Source: JBCDBD01 sp039184335 (lineage in GTDB: Bacteria > Bacteroidota > Bacteroidia > Flavobacteriales > Flavobacteriaceae). From it: a DNA stretch of 18,196 nt. Below the pieces are notes generated by a model. The model was not told the DNA's origin, searched no databases, and saw nothing but the letters and a program-made list of their open reading frames with translations. Numbering within the stretch: the stretch's first letter is position 1; every line of letters starts with the position of its first letter. The DNA lies in the NCBI GenBank assembly GCA_039184335.1, contig JBCDBD010000050.1, positions 1 to 18,196 on the forward strand. Direction: 5' to 3'. Positions 1 to 6,549 of the stretch are shown here, piece by piece. Position numbers and translations under genes: made by a program.

Positions 1-1
1 A

Positions 2-235
2 CAATCACTCGCCATAACACAAGACATCGGCGACAAATCCGGCGAAGGCACCACACTCAACAATATCTATCAAATCTACAAAGCCCGCGGAGACTACGAC
101 ACCGCACTCAAATACTTACAACAATCAATCGTCATTCAACAAGAAATCGGCAATGTTGCAGGCTTATGTGTCACCTTGTTCAACATGGGCCACATCCATA
201 TTCAGAATGAAGAATTTCAAGAAGCAGATCATTAA
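2..235 (+). pseudogene. Tetratricopeptide-repeat protein, 5' end outside window, 3' end truncated
   Basis: Reading from base 2 gives 77 in-frame codons to a TAA at 233-235. The peptide shows TPR spacing: segments such as QSLAITQDIGDKSGEG, LNNIYQIYKARGDYDTALKYL and LCVTLFNMGHIHIQNEEFQEA are successive helix pairs of the kind found in long TPR proteins that mediate protein-protein contacts. Related proteins usually carry on after the QEA segment with another repeat or a C-terminal tail. Here only two foreign residues (DH) follow before the stop, so I read it as a gene whose 3' end was lost at about base 226. Third positions are C-rich, unlike the AT-rich genes downstream. The TPR assignment is firm; the truncation is inferred from memory of the family. 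The start lies before base 1. Confidence 0.72.
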
Positions 236-788
236 GGTTGATTTGCAAAGAATCGAAAATCAAAAAAGAGCTTTTGGCATTCTTGCCAATAATGTCAATC
301 AGTTCAAACTGGATTTAAACGCCAAGATGGATGCCACTTTTTCTCTAGCGGATGTGGTGGACTTCATTGAAGACCCTTCCACACTGGAAAACTATTTCAA
401 AGAGGTAGAAAAATCCGCTATTAGAAAACGGGCAGATGCACAGGGCGTAACATTGCGTGAACTGGAACAATTAGAAAACATAGAACTTACCAAAGTACAA
501 TTGGACTTCATTGCAAGGGCAAAGAAGTTAAAACAATCGTTGCTGTTCCAAAGCATGGGTTCAAAAGAATGGCTAGTGGATGGTGAAATAGTTCTGACTG
601 AAGAAGTGGAGCAGGTACTCACAGAAGCCTGTACAACCTACACCAACAATGAGCTAGAAAACTCCAGACTGGCCGTGCTAAAGGTGTTCAAAAAGCACTT
701 AGAGCTGGACAGGTACGATAAAAATACCATGCTTAGGATATTGGGCAACAATGACCCTGAATCCTTCATAGGGTTTAAATCAAGATAA
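207..788 (+). CDS. Hypothetical protein, probably 5'-truncated and chimeric at its start
   Basis: A 193-residue protein if the ATG at 207 is used; an earlier in-frame ATG at 153 lies wholly within the TPR gene. I do not recognise a family. It is soluble, helical and charged, with no signal peptide or membrane segment. The first six codons (MKNFKK) are TPR-gene DNA read in another frame. Protein-like sequence appears to begin at about IIKVDLQRIENQ, right after the point where TPR homology ends. The native N-terminus therefore seems to be missing, and I see no convincing ribosome binding site. The 3' end looks intact and is followed 58 bases later by a strong terminator. It may be expressed through transcription from the TPR gene, or be a decaying remnant. 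Confidence 0.6.
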   Translation: MKNFKKQIIKVDLQRIENQKRAFGILANNVNQFKLDLNAKMDATFSLADVVDFIEDPSTLENYFKEVEKSAIRKRADAQGVTLRELEQLENIELTKVQLDFIARAKKLKQSLLFQSMGSKEWLVDGEIVLTEEVEQVLTEACTTYTNNELENSRLAVLKVFKKHLELDRYDKNTMLRILGNNDPESFIGFKSR

Positions 789-846
789 TTCTTCTGTGAT
801 CAAAATGGTATCAGGCCTTTTAATGCTCTGGTGCTTTTTTCATGTT

Positions 847-881
847 AAGGAACGTAATTTAACCGTTACGTTCCTTTTTTT
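847..881 (+). terminator. Intrinsic terminator after the hypothetical gene
   Basis: A perfect 11-bp inverted repeat, AAGGAACGTAA (847-857) and TTACGTTCCTT (866-876), encloses an 8-base loop. A T tract (875-881) overlaps and follows the right arm. The T run is only on the plus-strand side, so it terminates rightward transcription from the gene ending at 788. Confidence 0.87.
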
Positions 882-1469
882 ACGCATAGCCTGCCAACCA
901 TACCACAGGGTGAACAAAACTGAACCAAATAGTCTGTAATCAGCTTAAAATTGGAAGAAAGTGTACAATTCCCCGAAGACGCAATTTTTCATCTTGGGAT
1001 AAACCTTCCGTAATACGGATATATTGGCAAATAACACAAAATGTTGCATTTGCAACAATTCCCAACACACATAATAACGTAAGACGTAATTACGGGAAAA
1101 TTTGTTCAAAAATCAGCGAGCGCAATCCTTTTTTATCAGCCAAAAATATTAGTCGAACTACTCAGAATTTTAACATTCTCCCAATTATGTTGATACAGAC
1201 CATTAGAGCATGAGCAAATGTAGAACCGAGGTACTTATACCAAAATCACATGAAACGGACATAGGACAAACGTCATCAGTCCTCAATGGTCTGCCACGAA
1301 ATAAAATAAATTCTTTTTTTAAAAAAAGTTAGGATCGACCCTTCGCCTTGATTTGCTGATGGGATGTGAGCCTAAGTAGGTGAGTAAGATTGATACTATA
1401 AAATTACCACTTCCTAGCCATTAATGAAAAGAAATTAGTCGAACCGAAGAGTATCAACGCCGAGTGGTA
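882..1469. other. Long gene-free stretch with palindromes and repeated motifs
   Basis: I see no convincing gene on either strand over these 588 bases. Short structures present are: TCCGTA-a-TACGGA (1007-1019); TGTTGCA-tt-TGCAACA (1042-1057); a 16-bp palindrome CTTTTTTTAAAAAAAG (1313-1328); an 11-bp direct repeat ATTAGTCGAAC at 1148-1158 and 1434-1444; and two 8-mers with inverted copies near the right end. I looked on the minus strand for the missing comM 3' end (the usual ARTIADL continuation) and did not find it. The stretch could be the end of another mobile element or degraded DNA. Confidence 0.6.
1042..1057. repeat. Short palindrome TGTTGCA-tt-TGCAACA
   Basis: Two perfect 7-base arms are separated by two bases. 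The palindrome lies in gene-free DNA, 22 bases to the right of another near-perfect palindrome (1007-1019). No T tract follows, so it is not an obvious terminator. It could bind a dimeric protein or fold as a hairpin; function is unknown. Confidence 0.5.
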
Positions 1470-1470
1470 A
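1390..1470. repeat. Two 8-mers each with an inverted copy, in A-B-A'-B' order
   Basis: TTGATACT (1390-1397) and TTACCACT (1404-1411) recur as reverse complements, AGTATCAA (1450-1457) and AGTGGTAA (1463-1470). Spacing within each pair is similar (6 and 5 bases). The order is not nested, so it is not a single hairpin. The last copy touches the 13-bp end repeat of the candidate element. It may be a set of recombinase or accessory-protein binding sites, or the outer part of an attachment site. The repeats are seen directly; the role is inferred. Confidence 0.4.
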
Positions 1471-1482
1471 AATATTGATTAT
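1470..1482 (+). repeat. Left inverted end repeat, AAATATTGATTAT
   Basis: This 13-mer is identical, in opposite orientation, to 6558-6570. Similarity continues weakly inward (TAGACAAATA here against AAGCAGATAT at the other end). For a serine-recombinase element the two inner half-sites are expected to be imperfect inverted repeats of one another, which fits. It lies 121 bases before the recombinase start codon. Confidence 0.6.
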
Positions 1483-1603
1483 TAGACAAATAACCTCACC
1501 AACTATGCAATATATTCCACCTATTCAAGTTATATTTGGGTGTAGAAATCACACCTGTAACGGTGGTTGCAGTTCTGACAAAAACATCCAAATCGTGTCA
1601 ATT

Positions 1604-2269
1604 ATGGAAAATTACATTGCCTACTACAGAGTTTCAACCAAAGACCAAAACTTAGGGCTGGAAGCTCAAAAGGAAAAAGTTCATAAACACCTAAGCAAAA
1701 ATAACGGCAACCTTTTACATGAGTACGAAGAAAAGGAAACTGGTACGGCCAAGAAGCAAAGGGTGGAAATATACAAGGCCATAGATCAGGCCAAACAAAA
1801 CAACGCCACATTAATAATAGCCAAGCTGGATAGGCTTTCCCGTAACGTTGCATTCACAGCCCAATTAATGGATTCAGGTGTTAAATTCATAGCGTTGGAT
1901 ATACCCAATGCTAACAGCCTTACAATACATATCATTGCAGCAATGGCACAACACGAAGCTAAGCTAATAAGCGACCGTACTAAGGCAGCTTTACAGGTAC
2001 TAAAGGATAAAGGTGTGCAGCTAGGCAATAAGAAAAATCTAACCGCAGAGGGCAGAGCAAAAGGCTCATATAGTAATATGCTACGAGCCAAAAACAATGA
2101 AAATAATAAACGGGCTGAGGCGTATATAAGCGCATTGAACACTGCATCTTTAGGGTTAAGTGAAATAGCAGCAAGACTAAACGAAGCAGGCTTTAAGACC
2201 AGTACAGGCAAGCAGTTTAACGGTACTACAGTAAGAAGATTAATTAAGCGGTTATCGGTAGCAGCTTAA
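1604..2269 (+). CDS. Small serine recombinase (resolvase/invertase family)
   Basis: A 221-residue site-specific DNA recombinase that would cut and rejoin DNA through a serine-DNA phosphate link. The catalytic domain spans about residues 3-135: YRVST carries the nucleophile Ser11, KLDRLSR (74-80) carries the conserved Asp/Arg motif, and AQHEAKLISDRTKAAL (115-130) is the conserved helix with catalytic arginine. The C-terminus (about 181-216, LGLSEIAARLNEAGF...TTVRRLIKR) is a helix-turn-helix DNA-binding region. I chose the ATG at 1604 because the family motif starts immediately after it; the 43 residues of the longer in-frame reading from 1475 do not look like this family. Its position just inside the left repeat suggests it moves the element. 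It could instead be a resolvase or invertase acting locally. Confidence 0.9.
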   Translation: MENYIAYYRVSTKDQNLGLEAQKEKVHKHLSKNNGNLLHEYEEKETGTAKKQRVEIYKAIDQAKQNNATLIIAKLDRLSRNVAFTAQLMDSGVKFIALDIPNANSLTIHIIAAMAQHEAKLISDRTKAALQVLKDKGVQLGNKKNLTAEGRAKGSYSNMLRAKNNENNKRAEAYISALNTASLGLSEIAARLNEAGFKTSTGKQFNGTTVRRLIKRLSVAA

Positions 2270-2399
2270 TATTATTCATCCGCATTCCACTAAAACACAG
2301 GTACGTGACCTCGTCCCTTTTTTCAATTCCCCGAGTTTCGCACCAGAGGTATTTCTAGGCAATATTATAACTATCTGGTAAACAGATAAATAGAACTAA

Positions 2400-3983
2400 T
2401 TAAAAATTGCACACGATTCCAACTTTACTGGCCTTACTTTTCTTTAGAATAGATTCGACACCTCTATCCCTACTAAGTACGACATAATCCACTTCGTTTT
2501 TATTGAACGATTCTTTGGCATCTTCCAAGCTATCAAAGGCAACTATTTCCAGTTTACTTTCTGTGGGCTTATTACTGGCAGGTCTTTTTGTTTCAGTAAC
2601 CTGCTGGATAGCATTCCCGATGGTAATATCGCCTTTGTGGAGTTTTTTAACCAAAGCCTCGCTACCCTTATTGAGCACGGATATATACCGTCCTACTGTA
2701 GCCCTACTAACACCTGCTATTTTAGCTATTTCTTCATAGGTGTCAACTTCCTTTTCAACCTCGTTGCCCTTGCCTGCCTTGGATAGATTTTCTTTTGCAA
2801 GTTTTTCGATTGTAGCCCTAGAACTGTACGCCAGTCTTACTTTTTCCGTATTGGATAGATTTCTTCGCTGTAACTGGTGCTTTACCATCCACAGCTTTAT
2901 TTCATCTAGGTTCTTGAACTTTTCTTTTATCTGCCTACAAGGAATTACCCTTTTTTTGGTTTTTAAAGCTGCTCTTAGCCTTGTATGCCCTTCTACAACG
3001 ATGTTATCGCCATTTTCGGTCGTGAAATACAAAATAGGGTCTATAACTCCGTTCTTTTGAATATCTTTCTTTAAAAGGCCGAATGTGGAATCTTCATTAA
3101 AGGGCAGAAAGCTCTTTAGTTCCCATATTGTTTTTAACGTAACAGCTTCATCGCTGGTTTTGGCTTCAACCTCTTCCATTATTTCATGCACCGTGCCGAA
3201 AAGAAGTAAGGTGTGGTCGTCAGAATTAAAATTGGCTGCTGGATTGTTCCAATATGTTTTCCCGTTTAATTGACTTCCCCCCTTAGAATGATATCTGTGC
3301 AATTTATTTATAGTAGGGTCGCATTTATTGGGGTTAAATCTATCCATGCCCCATTGCTTAAAGAAGAAGGGTACACTATCCTCAATACACTTTTGCCTAA
3401 CGGATTCTACCCATTCTGCCCTTAATTCTCTGGCACCTCCACCGCTTTCTCCACCAACAATGACCCAATCAATACCCTTTAACGAATAGTCTTTTAGTTC
3501 CTCTATGAGGGGTTCTACGGATAGAAATTTGTTTTTGGCATGACATTGCTTTAGTCTTTCTATTTTCCTAACCGATGCATTACTACCAACAGAAACACCC
3601 ATCCAAATATTATCTGTCCAATTGAGTTCAGCCGAGTATTTATTTAAAATGTTTGCTCTCTTAGTTAATACCTGATAGGTATGTTGGGGAGTGTCGTTCA
3701 TGACCTTGAAAACCTTTTTGATAAAGTCCAGGCTGACGTCTTTGTGGAACAGGTCTGACATTGAATTGACAAAAACAACCTGACCATTTTTCCAGCTATA
3801 TGGTTCTTTAAGGGTGTCCTCATGTTCAACCAAAGTATTCCACCCAGCTTGATATTTTTTTTGCCCCATTTTCTTCAACCGCTTGGTCATTACCTCAGCA
3901 TAGCAGTTATCACATTCTTTGGAAATTTTTGTACATCCCGTGGTTGGATTCCAAGTTTGTTCAGTCCATTCTATACTGCTCAT
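2400..3983 (-). CDS. Gp37/Gp68-type DUF5131 domain fused to ParB-like nuclease/HTH domain
   Basis: A 527-residue fusion. Residues 1 to about 245 are the phage Gp37/Gp68 (DUF5131) family. WNPTTGC with C17, C24 and C27 forms its C-x6-C-x2-C motif, and SVEPLI (155-160), GGESGGG (177-183) and FFFKQWG (206-212) are also typical. That family often sits beside a three-Cys-motif partner gene (TcmP), which is absent here. From about 285 a ParB N-terminal domain follows: IQKNGVIDPI (308-317), VVEGHTRLRAAL (329-340), then LQRRNLSNTEK (371-381) and a helix-turn-helix (about 415-433). The last 50 residues are an unassigned alpha/beta tail. I start at the ATG at 3983, where the family sequence begins; a longer reading from 4046 adds 21 residues of hydrophobic non-family sequence. 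It is convergent with the recombinase. Biochemical function is unknown; DNA targeting is inferred from the ParB/HTH part. Confidence 0.88.
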   Translation of the reverse strand: MSSIEWTEQTWNPTTGCTKISKECDNCYAEVMTKRLKKMGQKKYQAGWNTLVEHEDTLKEPYSWKNGQVVFVNSMSDLFHKDVSLDFIKKVFKVMNDTPQHTYQVLTKRANILNKYSAELNWTDNIWMGVSVGSNASVRKIERLKQCHAKNKFLSVEPLIEELKDYSLKGIDWVIVGGESGGGARELRAEWVESVRQKCIEDSVPFFFKQWGMDRFNPNKCDPTINKLHRYHSKGGSQLNGKTYWNNPAANFNSDDHTLLLFGTVHEIMEEVEAKTSDEAVTLKTIWELKSFLPFNEDSTFGLLKKDIQKNGVIDPILYFTTENGDNIVVEGHTRLRAALKTKKRVIPCRQIKEKFKNLDEIKLWMVKHQLQRRNLSNTEKVRLAYSSRATIEKLAKENLSKAGKGNEVEKEVDTYEEIAKIAGVSRATVGRYISVLNKGSEALVKKLHKGDITIGNAIQQVTETKRPASNKPTESKLEIVAFDSLEDAKESFNKNEVDYVVLSRDRGVESILKKSKASKVGIVCNF

Positions 3984-4253
3984 TGCATGTGGCTTTAAGG
4001 TTGTATCAAATGATATAAGGTTCAAGGAAAGTAAAACCCAAAACAAAGGAGAATAGTATTTTGCAAAGTAGGTATTCGTTGTAATGCAAATGGTCGTAAT
4101 CCCTTTACAGGCAAAAGGTTAATGCTATGACGGCTAAAAGGCCGATAAATCCATACCAGTCATTAATTGTTAAAAAGTATTTTATCTATTCTATCCTTTT
4201 TGTGCTAGATTCGTACTACAAATGAAAGATTTTACGGTTAAAAATAACGAACC

Positions 4254-4868
4254 ATGACAATATTATTCGGGGAGATTACCACTGAAAAGTATTTTGCAAA
4301 TAGGAAGAAAAATGCCGAATCGGCAGCAAAGGCCATTCCTTCCCATGAGGTAAAAAAAGACAACATAGATGAACTTTGTAAGAAAATAGTCAAAGAACAT
4401 ACGGTGGCTTCAATTGGTGTTGACTTCGAAAGCAGAAAAGGAAGTATTGTAAATGAAAACCTTAAAGGTTCAATTTTCCCCCAAGGCTTTGATGTAAGAC
4501 CTGAAGAGTATTATGTGAGGGCAAAAGCCGTATATACTTTCAATGCCAGTGGTGATTCAACCCTATTTAGATTAAGGCCAAAAAAAGCATCATTCGATAA
4601 AAAATTCAGGGGGGAAAAGGAATATAATAAGCTTTCCATAGAGTATCGAACCTTTGAGGAAAAACCATTGAGCGACAAAAAAATAGAAGAATCAAAGGAG
4701 TATATCAAAGAGGCCATCATTATAATGGAACAGACAATTCCCTTGATCAACGAAGAAATAGACGAATTCAATCCAACGCTAGAGCCTGCTGTCAGAGCTA
4801 TTTTAGAAGAAAAGATATCTGAGGTCGAAACAGAAAAAAAGCAAAATTTTGACATCAACGACTTTTAG
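4254..4868 (+). CDS. Hypothetical soluble protein, possible island cargo
   Basis: 204 residues; I cannot assign a family with confidence. There is no signal peptide or membrane segment. Residues 1-55 look helical, 55-130 beta-rich (VASIGVDFES, YYVRAKAVYTFNASG, STLFRLRPK), and 140-195 form long amphipathic helices containing LINEEIDEFNPTLEPAVRA. The arrangement of a beta-rich module followed by helices with an N-x-x-L segment loosely recalls N-terminal modules of some defence proteins that carry an effector afterwards. Here the protein ends (INDF) without an effector. That resemblance is from memory and weak. The gene is divergent from the DUF5131-ParB gene across a 270-base gap that probably holds both promoters. 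Confidence 0.7.
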   Translation: MTILFGEITTEKYFANRKKNAESAAKAIPSHEVKKDNIDELCKKIVKEHTVASIGVDFESRKGSIVNENLKGSIFPQGFDVRPEEYYVRAKAVYTFNASGDSTLFRLRPKKASFDKKFRGEKEYNKLSIEYRTFEEKPLSDKKIEESKEYIKEAIIIMEQTIPLINEEIDEFNPTLEPAVRAILEEKISEVETEKKQNFDINDF

Positions 4869-4919
4869 TTCAGGTCTTTAAAGAAACCATTCCAATTGTA
4901 AGGCAGGTGTAATAACGCA

Positions 4920-5153
4920 TTAACTTTTCTCATTTGTAAAAGTTGAATCGCTATGTCTTAAAAATTCGCATACTAATCTCAATGCACTAGCTACGTGCTG
5001 AACATCTATACGCTCAAAGGTGTCCTCCTCCAAATAGAACAGCATTTCAATACCCAAATTCAAAACCTCAGCCAGTTCCTCCCGTGAACCGTAGGCATCT
5101 TTAATCAATTCGTTCAGGTTATTTGAGTGATCAGCGTTTTTGGATATTTTCAT
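4920..5153 (-). CDS. Small hypothetical protein
   Basis: 77 residues from the ATG at 5153 (MKISKNADHS); a start at 5171 would add six residues. It is acidic and helical, with no membrane segment. The middle (SREELAEVLNLGIEMLFYLEED) has an amphipathic, helix-turn-helix-like look but no clear recognition helix. No family recognised. It converges with the gene ending at 4868 and meets the next gene head to head: that gene's only long reading overlaps this one's 5' end by 27 bases. The unusual overlap makes one of the two starts, or one of the genes, doubtful. Confidence 0.5.
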   Translation of the reverse strand: MKISKNADHSNNLNELIKDAYGSREELAEVLNLGIEMLFYLEEDTFERIDVQHVASALRLVCEFLRHSDSTFTNEKS

Positions 5154-5498
5154 GGAGAAAGATTTGAGCAAAATAGTTTTTTAGCTCCACTCAAGAAAAT
5201 TTATTCTGATCTTGTTCTAGAAGAATCTGTAAATACAAAGCACTATTTTTATTGCATGGGTCTTTACGAATACATGATGCTGGATGAAGCCGAGCAATGG
5301 AATAATCTTTGGCAAAACGGCAGCTTTCTGACCCATCGAATTGAATCGAACAAGAAATTCAGTCTTTATGCCCTTTACGGTTTTTTCGTTGAGGTTGAAT
5401 TAGACCCAAACACGGATAAAATAGTTGGCAAGGGTCATTTTAAGACAGGTGAGACATTGGATAAGTATTCAGGGAACATTGACATAAATAGTATTTGA
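5127..5498 (+). CDS. Small hypothetical protein with uncertain start
   Basis: If it begins at the GTG at 5127 it has 123 residues; the next in-frame ATG is 5256, leaving only 80. A stop codon (5124-5126) precedes the GTG directly. The stretch before the ATG (FLAPLKKIYSDLVLEESVNTK) looks like real protein, which favours GTG or a gene that lost its 5' end. The C-terminal part (FSLYALYGFFVEVELDPNTDK, then GHFKTGETLDKYSG) suggests a small alpha/beta fold. No family recognised. The stop is one base before the ATG of the next gene, so the two are almost certainly co-translated. Confidence 0.55.
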   Translation: MISVFGYFHGERFEQNSFLAPLKKIYSDLVLEESVNTKHYFYCMGLYEYMMLDEAEQWNNLWQNGSFLTHRIESNKKFSLYALYGFFVEVELDPNTDKIVGKGHFKTGETLDKYSGNIDINSI

Positions 5499-5499
5499 T

Positions 5500-6096
5500 A
5501 TGGACAAAGTAGATAGAGTTGAATTTAAAGACGAAATTTTAAAACTTGTACGTGAATCAGGAAGGTGCAACAAAAGGGATGTTTCTTCTCTATTTAGTCA
5601 AGATGCGAAGGGTGAATATTTTGAGGACATTTTTAAAGAACTGGTTGATTCAAATTTAATAAACGTTACCTCTAGAACTAAGGATAGTACACGTATTGAG
5701 ATTACCTATCAAGGAAAGGAATTACTGGATTTAGGAGGTTTTACAAAGCAATATGAACTAGAGGTTGAAAAAATAAAGGAGGGCATTCAAAAGAAAAGGG
5801 AGGACAACAAATTGCAGGAACTACAAAAAGAGAATTTGCAATTAATCAATAGGCTTAACAAACAAAAACTAAAGACCCATTGGATTCCGATTATCATTTC
5901 CCTTTTTGGACTGGTCATTGCTCTAGCGTCATATTTTAAGCCCTCTAAGGAGATTTCAAAACCTATTGACAATAGTAGGTTTAACAATATAGAAATGAAA
6001 ATGGAGCAGCTAGAAAATGGTCTAAAGAAGGATTTAGATAGTATACAAAACGAACTGTATGAAGCACAAATGCTCATTGATAGCCATGAATCCTAG
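5500..6096 (+). CDS. Winged-helix, coiled-coil, single-pass membrane protein
   Basis: 198 residues. Residues about 10-78 resemble a winged helix (EILKLVRESGRCNKRDVSSLF, then FKELVDSNLINVTSRTKDS and ITYQGKELL). Residues 83-125 form a strong coiled coil rich in K/E/Q/L. WIPIIISLFGLVIALASYF (128-146) is a single transmembrane helix. Residues 160-195 form a second coiled coil (MKMEQLENGLKKDLDSI). There is no N-terminal signal, so the winged helix is predicted to be cytoplasmic and the tail on the other side. The layout suggests an oligomeric membrane-anchored sensor or effector. It follows its neighbour by one base, making a two-gene unit. No named family recognised. Confidence 0.75.
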   Translation: MDKVDRVEFKDEILKLVRESGRCNKRDVSSLFSQDAKGEYFEDIFKELVDSNLINVTSRTKDSTRIEITYQGKELLDLGGFTKQYELEVEKIKEGIQKKREDNKLQELQKENLQLINRLNKQKLKTHWIPIIISLFGLVIALASYFKPSKEISKPIDNSRFNNIEMKMEQLENGLKKDLDSIQNELYEAQMLIDSHES

Positions 6097-6368
6097 ATGT
6101 ATCTTTTTTCCTTGACCAGTTTCCACCCTTCTTTTGGTATCTGCTCAAATTCATCCACTTTCATAAGTTTCAAGATATAACCCGATGGGTAACGGTGGCA
6201 AAGAAAGATGCAATGTTCATTTGATTCCAAATAGAAACCCGACATTGACATTGGCTTTTGCTCAGTAATCTTCATGTTCTCCAAAGCACGTTCATAGCGG
6301 TACGCACCTATTTCCTTCATTAATACCCTAATAGCTTTCCTGTCGTTGTTTCTGAACACTTTGGACAT
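6093..6368 (-). CDS. Small hypothetical protein
   Basis: 91 residues, basic at both ends, no membrane segment or signal peptide. The N-terminus is helical (RKAIRVLMKEIGAYRYERAL). The rest looks like beta strands (SMSGFYLESNEHCIFLCHRYPSGYILKL, read in two parts). No family recognised. Its stop shares the CTAG tetranucleotide (6093-6096) with the stop of the convergent plus-strand gene. It lies 37 bases downstream of a 47-residue ORF on the same strand, so both may be read from the comM transcript. Confidence 0.6.
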   Translation of the reverse strand: MSKVFRNNDRKAIRVLMKEIGAYRYERALENMKITEQKPMSMSGFYLESNEHCIFLCHRYPSGYILKLMKVDEFEQIPKEGWKLVKEKRYI

Positions 6369-6405
6369 AATCCAAAATTATGGAATATATCCTTCTGCAT
6401 CAAAA

Positions 6406-6549
6406 TTACTTTTTAACATCGTCCATAAATGGGTCATTCTTCTGCCCAAGTGGCATTAGGACGTGATACCACACACAATTGAAGCCATAACGCAGCAACC
6501 TGAACCAACGTGGCAAGCTTTTGTTTCTTGTCTTTTTTAGTTTAAGCAT
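6406..6549 (-). CDS. 47-residue small ORF overlapping the altered comM tail
   Basis: ATG at 6547-6549 and TAA at 6406-6408 enclose 47 codons. The peptide is basic at the N-terminus (MLKLKKTRNK), rich in aromatics in the middle (RWFRLLRYGFNCVWYHV) and ends with LGQKNDPFMDDVKK. This composition is not typical of random AT-rich DNA. The ATG overlaps the last codons of comM in another frame, so translation could be coupled to comM. No family recognised. The evidence is composition and context only; it could be a chance ORF. Confidence 0.45.
   Translation of the reverse strand: MLKLKKTRNKSLPRWFRLLRYGFNCVWYHVLMPLGQKNDPFMDDVKK

Noticed and set aside
1313..1328. CTTTTTTTAAAAAAAG palindrome as a terminator
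   Set aside because: It has no loop and no GC-rich stem, and no gene ends nearby; it is more likely a simple A/T tract.
1475..1603. A longer recombinase reading starting at 1475
   Set aside because: The 43 extra residues do not look like a serine recombinase and begin inside the end repeat; the family motif starts right after the ATG at 1604.
3984..4046. N-terminal extension of the DUF5131-ParB protein to 4046
   Set aside because: It adds 21 hydrophobic residues before the typical MSSIEWTEQTWNP start; it resembles a signal peptide only by chance of AT-rich sequence.
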